Positions 27,003 to 34,570 of a DNA stretch of 64,000 nt are shown here, piece after piece. The stretch lies in contig VBKY01000098.1 of assembly GCA_005879255.1 (NCBI GenBank), positions 38,792 to 102,791 of the forward strand. The letters run 5' to 3'. The notes beneath the pieces are model-generated. The model saw nothing but the letters and a program-made list of their open reading frames with translations, made no database searches and was not told the DNA's origin. This DNA comes from Deltaproteobacteria bacterium. Lineage in GTDB: Bacteria; Desulfobacterota_B; Binatia; UBA9968. Position 1 is the stretch's first letter. Each line of letters starts with the position of its first letter. The position numbers and the translations under genes are program-made.

Positions 27003-28259
27003 TCAGCAACAAGGCAGCGGGTTTTCGATCAAGTTGTATACATGATCGAAAGTGACTTCATTGATGCGCGCGAGGATTTTGAAAGTGCGCGGCGGCTCGT
27101 TCTTGAGAAATACCAGGATCGCCGTTTCCACCGGCGGACAACCGGCCTTTACGCACGGCACCTCTTTAACGACGATCGGCGCGTCGGGAGGGAAGGTTAA
27201 AATCGTCTGAACCCAATAGCGAATTTGATCGAGAGTGAATGAAGACACGTCTTGTTTCCGTCCAAACGGATCCACGTCCTCCGACGAAGCGTTGCCGTTC
27301 TCTGTGGTGATGCAGTTCAGGAAACCGTCGGTGATTTTCTCCTTGTTCAGATTCCGGCCGATGAACACCAGCCGATTTAACCGTTCTTCCTCGGCCGCCC
27401 ACGCTCGCCCCGGCCGCCCTTCGAACAGAAGATGGACACCTTGAAAGACGAACTGATCGGGATCTTTGCGCAGGTTGAGAATCCCTTTCATGCGCATGAT
27501 CTTTTCCCCGGACTCGGCAAGCAACTCACGGAACCACTGACTCAGCTTTAGTCCGTCGAGGTCGCCGCGGGTCGTAATGGCGACCGTATCGATGTCCTCG
27601 GTGTGGCTGTGATGATCATCGTGCTTATCCGCCTTGATTTCGAGGTCGAGGCTGCGCAGATCCAACACGGTGCCGATATCGACATCAGAATTCGTCGTTT
27701 GGCAGACGCGCGCCGCGCCGTTGAGATTGCGGAGCTTAAATTCCAGGTCGGGCAAATCTTCGGGATTGATCAGATCGATCTTGTTGAGCAGCACCAAGTC
27801 GGCGAAGGCAATCTGTTCTTTCGCCTCGGGGGATTGACCCAACTGTTGATGAATGTGCTTGGCGTCGACGACCGTGACGACGCCGTTTAGTTGGTATTCG
27901 CTCTTGATGCGGTCGTCGATAAAGAAACTCTGCACGACCGGTGCCGGATCGGCAAGGCCGGTGGTTTCGATCATCAGCGTGTCGAACTTGTCGCGGTGCT
28001 CCAAGAGCTGAAATAAGCTCCGCAACAGGTCGCCGCGCACCGTGCAGCAGATGCAGCCATTGCTCATTTCAACGACTTCCTGATCGGAGGAAATCAGCAG
28101 ATGATGATCGATGCCCACTTCGCCGAATTCGTTGACGATGACGGCGACACGGCGCCCGTGGTTGGCCGTAAGAATTCGATTGAGCAATGTTGTCTTGCCC
28201 GCGCCAAGAAAGCCGGTAAGAACGGTCACGGGAATTCTATGGTCGTTGTTTTCTGACAT
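27003..28259 (-). CDS. CobW/COG0523 G3E-family GTPase (metal chaperone)
   Basis: A 418-residue protein with P-loop GFLGAGKTT at 16-24, the metal-binding motif GCICC at 68-72, the Switch II-like ETTGLADPAPV, and NKIDL guanine specificity. A His-rich loop (DKHDDHHSHTED near 210) lies before the C-terminal CobW_C domain that starts near 220 (HLLFEGRPGRAW). Relatives insert or store Zn, Co or other metals. No Zur-like site or metal transporter is seen next to it, so the metal is unknown. It converges with the M20 gene. Confidence 0.88.
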   Translation of the reverse strand: MSENNDHRIPVTVLTGFLGAGKTTLLNRILTANHGRRVAVIVNEFGEVGIDHHLLISSDQEVVEMSNGCICCTVRGDLLRSLFQLLEHRDKFDTLMIETTGLADPAPVVQSFFIDDRIKSEYQLNGVVTVVDAKHIHQQLGQSPEAKEQIAFADLVLLNKIDLINPEDLPDLEFKLRNLNGAARVCQTTNSDVDIGTVLDLRSLDLEIKADKHDDHHSHTEDIDTVAITTRGDLDGLKLSQWFRELLAESGEKIMRMKGILNLRKDPDQFVFQGVHLLFEGRPGRAWAAEEERLNRLVFIGRNLNKEKITDGFLNCITTENGNASSEDVDPFGRKQDVSSFTLDQIRYWVQTILTFPPDAPIVVKEVPCVKAGCPPVETAILVFLKNEPPRTFKILARINEVTFDHVYNLIENPLPCC

Positions 28260-28311
28260 CGGCTAAAGATTTTTCCTGAGATATTTTACAAAAAATAACA
28301 ACGAGGTAGAG

Positions 28312-28340
28312 TTGAGTCAACCATGAAGCAATTGTATATC
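28312..28340 (+). promoter_or_regulatory. Possible sigma-70 promoter of the SDR gene
   Basis: TTGAGT (28312-28317) and TATATC (28335-28340) with a 17-nt spacer lie 27 nt upstream of the GTG start, in the divergent gap after the CobW gene. Sequence match only. Confidence 0.4.
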
Positions 28341-28366
28341 TTGTTGAATCGCGGAGGAAGAACGAC

Positions 28367-29116
28367 GTGAAACTTCAAGGCAAAGTCGCTTTCATTACCG
28401 GCTTCGGCTCGGGCCTGGGACAGGCGATTGCGGTGATGTTTGCGAAAGAGGGCGCCGCAGTGGCGGGCACCTCGACGACGGAATCGAAGGGGCGAGAGAC
28501 GGTCGCCATGATTGAGAAAGTAGGCGGTAAGGCACTTTTTCGACAAGGCGATGTCGGGAATTCGGCGCAGATGAAAGCGCTGATCGACGAAACCGTGAAA
28601 CACTTCGACGGCCTCGATATCGTCGTCAATAGCGCCGGCGTTCGCACCAACGGCAGTATAACGGAGATCACGGAAGAGGATTGGGATCGGACCTTGGATG
28701 CCAATTTGAAGGGCGCATTCGTTGTCTCGCGGTTGGCGATTCCTGAAATGAAAAAGCGCGGCGGCGGCGTCATTCTACATATCGCCGCGCGTTCGGGGAT
28801 GCTCGGCCAGTCCGGGCGCGCGGCTTATTGCGCCTCGAAAGGCGGCATGGTTCGCCTGACCGAAGCCATGGCGATGGACCATGCGAAGGACAAGATTCGC
28901 GTCAATTGCATTTGCCCGGGGCCGACGCGGACGCCGATGGTCGATACGTCGACTCCGGAGAAACTCGCGCGCTACACAACCAGGGTGCCGCTCGGACGCA
29001 TCGGCGAGCCGGAAGACGTTGCTTATGCTGCTTTATATTTAGCTTCCGACGAAGCATCGATGGTGACCGCGGCGATCCTTCCGGTCGACGGCGGCATGCG
29101 GCTCACGGGGCCGTAA
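28367..29116 (+). CDS. Short-chain dehydrogenase/reductase (SDR)
   Basis: Classical SDR of 249 residues: cofactor motif TGFGSGLGQAI near 11-21, NSAGV (NNAG-like) at about 88-92, and active-site Tyr154 and Lys158 in YCASK, followed by the NCICPGPTRTPM substrate loop. GTG 28367 is preceded by GGAGGAA about 7 nt away. The acid/Arg pattern of the cofactor loop (TSTTESKG) suggests NADP(H), though weakly. Substrate unknown; it is monocistronic by spacing. Confidence 0.88.
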   Translation: MKLQGKVAFITGFGSGLGQAIAVMFAKEGAAVAGTSTTESKGRETVAMIEKVGGKALFRQGDVGNSAQMKALIDETVKHFDGLDIVVNSAGVRTNGSITEITEEDWDRTLDANLKGAFVVSRLAIPEMKKRGGGVILHIAARSGMLGQSGRAAYCASKGGMVRLTEAMAMDHAKDKIRVNCICPGPTRTPMVDTSTPEKLARYTTRVPLGRIGEPEDVAYAALYLASDEASMVTAAILPVDGGMRLTGP

Positions 29117-29145
29117 ACTTACTAATTGAGTCGGTAATGTTGTCC

Positions 29146-29259
29146 GTCATGCTGGCGAAAGCCGGCAGGGCATCCAGGGGTAGCAAACGGGGAAATGACA
29201 CAAACGCTGGATTCCGGCCGGAGTTGATCCTGAGCGCAATCGAAGGGCCGGAATGACGA
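29146..29259. repeat. MITE-like inverted repeat between the SDR and O-methyltransferase genes
   Basis: A 114-nt element whose ends are complementary: CGTCAT with GGCATCCAG near the left, CTGGATTCC with GGAATGACG at the right. It resembles the widespread dispersed element of the form CGTCATTCC...CTGGATTCC. Its right half also contains the TCCTGAGC...TCGAAGGG motif (29228-29247) found at 46147 and 60822. No gene is visible in the 210-nt gap apart from this. Confidence 0.55.
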
Positions 29260-29326
29260 TATAAGACGTTCGACCGAAAATTCAATGACGAATTCATTTC
29301 AACACTGAATAATAGGGGATGTAGAC

Positions 29327-29962
29327 ATGCTCGACTTACGACCCGTTGGTATCGAAGATTATGCGGAGCGATACAGCAAGCCACTATCGGGTTTGCATGA
29401 CAAGCTATGGGTGGAAACCTATTCCAAGACTCACAGTCCGGCAATGATGGTGGGGCCCCTGGAGGGTCAGTTTCTGAAGATGCTCGCCACAATGACCGGT
29501 GCGAGACGGATCCTCGAGATCGGCATGTTTACTGGCTATAGTACGCTCGCATGGGCAGAGGCATTGCCGAAGGACGGGCGGGTTGTCACCTGCGACGTAA
29601 ATCCGCAAACAACCGAGATCGCCAAACGCTATTTCGCGGAGAGCCCTCATGGGCATAAGATCGAAATCAAGCTCGGCCCGGCGCTTGAGTCGCTCAAACT
29701 CATTCCCGGTCCTTTTGATTTGTGTTTCATCGACGCGGATAAAGAAAATTACGGCCCCTACTATGACCGCTGTATGGAGCTCGTTCGACCCAAAGGGCTA
29801 ATTGTTCTGGACAACATGCTGCGCAGCGGCAGAGTTTTGGATCCTCACGATGAAGCGACCAAAGCTGTCGACGCACTTAATAAACGCATCCGCGAAGACG
29901 AGCGGGTGGAGAATGTGCTGCTGCCGGTCAGGGATGGGATCATGTTGGTGAGAAAGTTGTGA
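29327..29962 (+). CDS. SAM-dependent O-methyltransferase (caffeoyl-CoA/catechol OMT type)
   Basis: A 211-residue class I methyltransferase. The SAM site is seen as ILEIGMFTGYSTLAWAEALP, then VVTCDVNP, and FDLCFIDADKENYGPYYDRC gives the metal/catechol-binding aspartates typical of caffeoyl-CoA O-methyltransferases. VLDNMLRSGRV completes the site. The family methylates hydroxyl groups of catechols and related aromatics with Mg2+. No aromatic pathway gene is adjacent, so the substrate is open. Confidence 0.88.
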   Translation: MLDLRPVGIEDYAERYSKPLSGLHDKLWVETYSKTHSPAMMVGPLEGQFLKMLATMTGARRILEIGMFTGYSTLAWAEALPKDGRVVTCDVNPQTTEIAKRYFAESPHGHKIEIKLGPALESLKLIPGPFDLCFIDADKENYGPYYDRCMELVRPKGLIVLDNMLRSGRVLDPHDEATKAVDALNKRIREDERVENVLLPVRDGIMLVRKL

Positions 29963-29992
29963 TTAATTTTTTTACAAGCGAAAGAAAATCAT

Positions 29993-30012
29993 TAACCGCG
30001 AAGAACGCAAAA
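29993..30012 (+). repeat. Short dispersed motif AACCGCGAAGAACGCAAA
   Basis: The motif lies just after the methyltransferase gene. A near-inverse copy, TTTGCGTTCTTTGTGGTTAA, is at 44384-44403 just before imuA, and degenerate relatives occur near 53745 and 58027. It is a non-coding dispersed sequence of unknown role. Confidence 0.4.
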
Positions 30013-30019
30013 AGGCGTT

Positions 30020-30090
30020 GTAGGGGCGCAGCATGCTGGGCCCGCTGTTCGGACATACGGCAATCCGGGCGCGATGAATCGCGCCCCTAC
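30020..30090. repeat. Palindromic GTAGGGGCGC...GCGCCCCTAC element
   Basis: Perfect 10-bp arms at 30020-30029 and 30081-30090 enclose 51 nt. The right arm itself is part of a hairpin GGGCGCGA-tgaa-TCGCGCCC (30067-30086). It belongs to a family of small dispersed palindromes; no ORF covers it. Confidence 0.55.
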
Positions 30091-30147
30091 ATTCGGGAGA
30101 ATCGTCGCAGCCATGGCTGAAGGCAACCGCGTACTAGGTGATCGATT

Positions 30148-30405
30148 ATGAAAGAGATGCGGTTCCCTGCGGTCACCGCATCCTACGCGGTTTCTATCAT
30201 TCATAGAATTGAGATTAGAGGAGATCTATCCAGAAACCAAATTGTTGGGCTTTTCGTGGCCGTGTTGTTGGCGGTCGCGACTCTTGGCACCGGGTTTTGG
30301 ATTGTACCAGAGCCGTATCAGTTTGTCCTTATTATCGGAATTTTTCTTGTGGGAATTGTCGCAGAAATCGGTTCGGCAAAAAACCGAAATCGGAAAAATA
30401 AGTAG
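30148..30405 (+). CDS. Possible small membrane protein (85 residues)
   Basis: No family recognised. The product has two hydrophobic helices, about residues 33-51 (IVGLFVAVLLAVATLGTGF) and 58-74 (FVLIIGIFLVGIVAEIG), and a basic tail KNRNRKNK, consistent with a small inner-membrane hairpin protein. The first 13 codons run through a 31-nt dispersed repeat (30156-30186), so either the repeat inserted into the 5' end or the start is wrong. No good ribosome-binding site is seen. It lies between repeats, and the hydrophobic pattern is the only support. Confidence 0.35.
   Translation: MKEMRFPAVTASYAVSIIHRIEIRGDLSRNQIVGLFVAVLLAVATLGTGFWIVPEPYQFVLIIGIFLVGIVAEIGSAKNRNRKNK
30156..30186 (+). repeat. 31-nt palindromic repeat, copy 1
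   Basis: Begins GATGCGGTTCCC and ends GTCACCGCATCCTAC. The GATGCGGT and ACCGCATC ends are complementary, so each copy can form a small hairpin. Copies 2 and 3 are within 320 nt. Confidence 0.7.
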
Positions 30406-30406
30406 A

Positions 30407-30437
30407 GTAGGATGCGGTGACTGAAAGGAACCGCATC
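30407..30437 (-). repeat. 31-nt palindromic repeat, copy 2 (inverted)
   Basis: Reverse complement reads GATGCGGTTCCTTTCA then GTCACCGCATCCTAC, the same length and ends as copy 1, with changes only in the loop region. Confidence 0.7.
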
Positions 30438-30472
30438 AATTCGGTTTGACAAACAGCTGTGAAAAGACGAGC

Positions 30473-30503
30473 GATGCGATTCCCGATGGTCACCGCATCC
30501 TAC
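30473..30503 (+). repeat. 31-nt palindromic repeat, copy 3
   Basis: Reads GATGCGATTCCCGAT then GGTCACCGCATCCTAC. It lies between copy 2 and the end of the pseudouridine synthase gene. Confidence 0.7.
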
Positions 30504-30526
30504 AAATTGTCGCCGTAAATGACGCG

Positions 30527-31411
30527 CTAAGACTTCTCGCCGGACAACACTCGCAGGGTCTCGTCTAACTCTTTTGCCAGCGGCGCTGTCCATTCTCGCG
30601 GTTTGCCTGCGTAATTGAGTTTCAATTTTTCCGCGTGGAGAAACTGCCGCTTCAACCCGAACTCTTTGCGAAAGCGCTTGTTAAAACCGAAGTCGCCGTG
30701 CTGGTCGTCCATCACTACCGGATATCCTAGCTTTGCGAAGTGTAACCGGATCTGATGCAGCCTGCCGGTTTCGATTGCCACGCGCACGAGCGTGACTTCG
30801 GAAAATCGCTTTATGACTCGGAAGCGGGTGAGAGCGCGAACCGGCTTGTCATCTCGGCCGCGCAGTGAAAAGTCGATCTTGCCTTCGTTCATTTGTAATC
30901 GGCCGACGACCAGGCAAAGGTACTCTTTGTCGACCTTGCCGGTTTCAAAGCAGCCTTCCAATTCACTTGCTGTTTGCTGGTTCTTTGCGACGACAAGCAA
31001 TCCGGATGTATCTTTATCGAGGCGGTGGACGAGTTGAGGCTTTATGCCCCTGTCACGATATTGCGTTTCCAAGATATCCAGTATTGAGTGGCGTTTACTG
31101 ACGGTTCTTCCTTCGTGCACGGCCAGACCGGCGGGTTTATTGATCGCCAACAGCGAATCGTCTTCGAAAACGACGTCGATTTTTGGAAAAGTTTTGACCG
31201 GCTTTGTTGCTGCAGCATCCCCCTCAAACGGGATGTAAAGTTGGATGCGGTCGCCGGCGCGGATGAGATCATCCGATTTCGCCCGTTGGCCATTGATCCG
31301 TACGCCGTTCTTGCGAAAGACTTTTCTAACGTAACCGATGGGGAATTTCTTTGTAAGAAATTTCGCAAGTTTCTTGGGCGTTTCACCGGCGGGCAGAACG
31401 ATTTCATGCAT
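30527..31411 (-). CDS. RluA/RluC-family pseudouridine synthase with S4 domain
   Basis: A 294-residue RNA pseudouridine synthase. An S4 RNA-binding domain is at about 15-70 (LAKFLTKKFPIGYVRKVFRKNGVRINGQ), followed by DDSLLAINKPAGLAVHEG and the catalytic-Asp motif HRLDKDTSG, then ETGRLHQIRLHFA. The ATG at 31411 is preferred over TTG 31420. The target base (for example 23S rRNA U955/U2504/U2580 as for RluC) cannot be fixed from sequence. The 3' end lies next to the dispersed repeats. Confidence 0.9.
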   Translation of the reverse strand: MHEIVLPAGETPKKLAKFLTKKFPIGYVRKVFRKNGVRINGQRAKSDDLIRAGDRIQLYIPFEGDAAATKPVKTFPKIDVVFEDDSLLAINKPAGLAVHEGRTVSKRHSILDILETQYRDRGIKPQLVHRLDKDTSGLLVVAKNQQTASELEGCFETGKVDKEYLCLVVGRLQMNEGKIDFSLRGRDDKPVRALTRFRVIKRFSEVTLVRVAIETGRLHQIRLHFAKLGYPVVMDDQHGDFGFNKRFRKEFGLKRQFLHAEKLKLNYAGKPREWTAPLAKELDETLRVLSGEKS

Positions 31412-31554
31412 GGTCGCCAATCAGATAATGGCAGAAGTCGACAGGAGTCAAGCCGGGGCGCTATCAATATTTGCTATTCTTCAAGCATTAAGATAGGTTA
31501 CGTGGGTGGCGCCAAGGATTCAGGCTGCTTGGTTTGCGCCGGGCGAGGTAGTCA

Positions 31555-32631
31555 TTGAGCCGTAATGAGTCGGTCGATGTTCTAAGACAAAAAATCGATC
31601 AAATTGATGCAAAAATCGTTAACCTGCTAAACGATCGCGCTTCTCTGGCACAGAGGATTGGCCATTCCAAGAGCCAAAGCAACCAAGAGGTCTACGCTCC
31701 CCACCGCGAGAAAGAAATTCTCCAGCGGGTCGCTGATCTGAATCGCGGGCCGCTTTCCGGACAAGCCGTTCGAGCCGTTTTTCGTGAGATCATTTCGGGC
31801 TGCCGCGCGCTTGAAGGCCCGCTGAATGTGGCATTTTTCGGAGCTGCGGCGACCTATACGCATCTTGCTGCCCGCGAGAAATTCGGTTCTTCGGCGAACC
31901 TGCGTCCGACGACGAGCATCACCGAGGTGTTTCAGGAAGTGAGTCAGGGAAGAGCGGAATTCGGCGTGGTGCCGATCGAGAATTCCACGGAAGGCGTAGT
32001 GGCGCACACGCTCGATTCGCTGGTCGAGTCCGAGCTGAAGATCTGCGCGGAAATTTTTCTGGACATTCATCACAATCTTCTCTCGCGGTCTGGCAAGGAA
32101 AGCGACGTTCAACGCATCGTCTCTCATCCCCAAGCCTTGGCACAATGCCGCGGCTGGTTGGCGCGCCATTTTCCGTCTGTGCCGGTAGAAGAGGTGGCGA
32201 GCACGGCCCATGCAGCGATGAAAGCAGCCGGCGATGGCTCGTTGGCGGCGATTTCCAGTGCCATGGCGAAAGAGGTTTACAATCTCCAAGTGGTTGCAGG
32301 CAATATCGAAGACCAGAGCACGAACATTACCCGGTTTTTGGTCATCGGCAAGACGGACGCCCCGGCGAGCGGCGATGACAAGACCTCGCTGGTGTTTTCC
32401 GTGCAAGACAAAGCTGGGGTACTGCACCGCATGCTGCAGCCCTTTGCCCGAAGCCGTATCAACCTGACCAAAATCGAGTCGCGGCCGATCAAGAACAAAC
32501 CCTGGGAGTATATGTTCTTTCTCGACCTGCGCGGCCATCAGCAGCACGGCTCGATAAGAAATGCCGTGGCCAATTTGCAAAAGAACTGTTTGTTTTTGAA
32601 GATTTTGGGCTCCTATCCGAGCGGAAGATGA
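31555..32631 (+). CDS. pheA: Bifunctional chorismate mutase/prephenate dehydratase (P-protein)
   Basis: A 358-residue P-protein. An AroQ chorismate mutase domain covers about 1-85 (VDVLRQKIDQIDAKIVNLLN), prephenate dehydratase about 90-270 (VAFFGAAATYTHLAA, IENSTEGVVAHTLD, NITRFLVIG with the catalytic Thr region), and a regulatory ACT domain 280-358 with the Phe-binding ESRP. TTG 31555 has GAGGT 5 nt upstream. It begins a tight aromatic operon: the stop overlaps the aminotransferase start by 4 bp. Feedback inhibition by phenylalanine is expected. Confidence 0.93.
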   Translation: MSRNESVDVLRQKIDQIDAKIVNLLNDRASLAQRIGHSKSQSNQEVYAPHREKEILQRVADLNRGPLSGQAVRAVFREIISGCRALEGPLNVAFFGAAATYTHLAAREKFGSSANLRPTTSITEVFQEVSQGRAEFGVVPIENSTEGVVAHTLDSLVESELKICAEIFLDIHHNLLSRSGKESDVQRIVSHPQALAQCRGWLARHFPSVPVEEVASTAHAAMKAAGDGSLAAISSAMAKEVYNLQVVAGNIEDQSTNITRFLVIGKTDAPASGDDKTSLVFSVQDKAGVLHRMLQPFARSRINLTKIESRPIKNKPWEYMFFLDLRGHQQHGSIRNAVANLQKNCLFLKILGSYPSGR

Positions 32632-33661
32632 AAACCGTCGAACAAGTTCCGGAATATATTCGTACGTTGATTCCGTACGAGCCGGGCAAACCGATCGAGG
32701 AAGTGGAGCGCGAGTACGGCATCTCGAACTCGATCAAGCTCGCGTCCAACGAGAATCCCTTGGGGCCGTCACCGAAAGCCTTGGCGGCGATCCGCGAGAA
32801 ATTGGATCAGCTGCATCTCTATCCGGACGGCGACTGCTTTTATCTGAAGCGGGGCATGGCGCAGAAAATTAGTCTTTGGCAACGGCTCCAATGAAATCAT
32901 CGAACTCGCCGTGAGAACTTTCATGCGCCCCGGGGATGAAGCGGTGATGGCCGAGCAAGCGTTTGTCGTCTATCCGCTCATCGTCCAAGCCGTTGGCGGC
33001 AAGAAAAAGGCGGTGCCACTGCGTAACTTCACCCATGATCTGGCAGCGATTGCCGAGGCCATTACGGCGCAGACGCGAGTCGTGTTCTTGGCCAATCCCA
33101 ACAATCCGACGGGAACCATTTACCGGCGCGACGAATGGGAGCGCTTTCTTAGCAATGTGCCCTCGAATTTGCTGCTCATTGTCGACGAGGCTTACTTCGA
33201 ATACGTTCAAGACCCGGCCTATCCCGACTCGCTGCGCTACCATGCCGAAGATCGCGCGATTCTGACGCTACGGACGTTCTCGAAATTGTACGGACTGGCG
33301 GGATTGCGCATCGGCTACGGTGTCGGTCCAAAAAAACTCATCGACATAGTGGGCGGCATTGGCGGCGCTCGAAGATGTCGATCATGTGAAGCGAAGCCTC
33401 GAGGTGAATCGCCTGGGCATGGAATACCTGCAAGCCGAGTGCAACAGGTTGGGGCTGGAATTCGTGCCGAGCGACGCCAACTTTATCCTGGTGCGCGTCG
33501 GTAAAGGACAGGAAGTATTTAAACAGTTGCTAAGTAAAGGCGTCATTGTCCGGCCGATGGCTGGCTATCAGTTTCCCGAGCATGTGCGCGTCACCATCGG
33601 CACGATGGATGAGAATCGAAAATTGATCGAAGCCCTGCAGAAAGTGATGAGGGCATTGTAG
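32628..33661 (+). pseudogene. hisC: Histidinol-phosphate/aromatic aminotransferase, broken by two frameshifting deletions
   Basis: PLP-dependent aminotransferase that in this operon probably makes phenylalanine or tyrosine. Three frames together give one gene: 32628-32869 (IKLASNENPLGPSPKALAAI, LYPDGDCFYLKRGMAQK), 32870-33350 (VFGNGSNEIIELAVRTF, FLANPNNPTG, TFSKLYGLAGLRIGYG with the PLP Lys) and 33352-33661 (LAALEDVDHVKRSLEVN to the stop). At the first junction about seven family residues are missing; at the second about fifteen (the NRVRQPFNVN region). Both losses shift the frame by the same phase. Overlaps pheA by 4 bp. Real decay or assembly error. Confidence 0.85.
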
Positions 33662-33705
33662 CGACTTCTGGTAAGACCGAAGCGGTGAAATTTCTTATGG
33701 CAGTG

Positions 33706-34560
33706 ATGTTTCAAAAGGTCGTGATGGCTGGAGTGGGGTTGATCTGCGGCTCGCTCGCGTTGGACATGCGCCGTCATCGACTGGCAAAGGAAATCGTCGG
33801 CTACGGCCGCGGCGAAGCCAACCTCAGGCTGGCGAAGCGAGAGGGCATTGTCGACAGTTACTTCTTGGATGAAGATCAATTTCCCGACGACGTGGATTTT
33901 CTCATGGTGGGCACTCCGGTGGAAACCATCGTGCCGCTGACCAAGAGATTTCTACGCAAGCTCAAAGCCGGCTGCATTGTCAGCGATGTGGGTAGCGTTA
34001 AAGGCGAGATCGTGCGCGGCATGGAGCGCCTTTTGCCGAGGCATATTCATTTCGTTGCCGGCCATCCGATCGCTGGCAGCGAACAATGGGGTGCCCAGGC
34101 GGCGCGCCGAGATCTGTTCGTCCGGCATCGCTGCATTTTGACCCCGACTAAGCGGACCAATCGGCAGGCGCTCAACAAAATTGCCGATCTGTGGCGTAAA
34201 GTCGGCGCTGACGTGGAAATCATGCAACCCGACATTCACGATCGGCTCCTCGGGGTGATTAGTCATCTACCACACGTCCTGGTGTATGCGCTGGTGAACG
34301 CGCTCGAGCGCACGCCGCTGCCGGGGGTGGATTTGAAAAAGTACTGCGCCGGCGGCTTTAAAGATTTCACTCGAATCGCCTCAAGTCGGCCCGAGCTTTG
34401 GCGCGACATCTGTCTGATGAATCGTCACGCGTTGGGCCGTTCCTTGGGCGATTACATCAAGCACCTGGAACGGCTCCATCGCTGGATTCGCGATGGCAAG
34501 GGTGCGCTTTTGGAAAAAGAATTTGCCCGCGCCTACGATATTCGTGGGCAGATTCCGTAA
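33706..34560 (+). CDS. tyrA: Prephenate/arogenate dehydrogenase
   Basis: NAD(P)-dependent dehydrogenase converting prephenate to 4-hydroxyphenylpyruvate, or arogenate to tyrosine. The N-terminal nucleotide motif reads GVGLICGS: the third glycine of GxGxxG is Cys instead of Gly, which is odd. Other motifs are normal: GTPVETI, SDVGSVKGEIV, FVAGHPIAGSEQWG, and HLPHVLVYAL. ATG 33706 gives 284 residues; ATG 33697 and GTG 33685 are in frame. The gene lies 44 nt after the broken aminotransferase, and aroA starts 10 nt after its stop. Confidence 0.88.
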   Translation: MFQKVVMAGVGLICGSLALDMRRHRLAKEIVGYGRGEANLRLAKREGIVDSYFLDEDQFPDDVDFLMVGTPVETIVPLTKRFLRKLKAGCIVSDVGSVKGEIVRGMERLLPRHIHFVAGHPIAGSEQWGAQAARRDLFVRHRCILTPTKRTNRQALNKIADLWRKVGADVEIMQPDIHDRLLGVISHLPHVLVYALVNALERTPLPGVDLKKYCAGGFKDFTRIASSRPELWRDICLMNRHALGRSLGDYIKHLERLHRWIRDGKGALLEKEFARAYDIRGQIP

Positions 34561-34570
34561 TGATGGCAAA

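Noticed and set aside
30156..30503. CRISPR array from the 31-nt repeats
   Set aside because: Only three copies, one of them inverted, with unequal spacings of 220 and 35 nt, and no cas genes.
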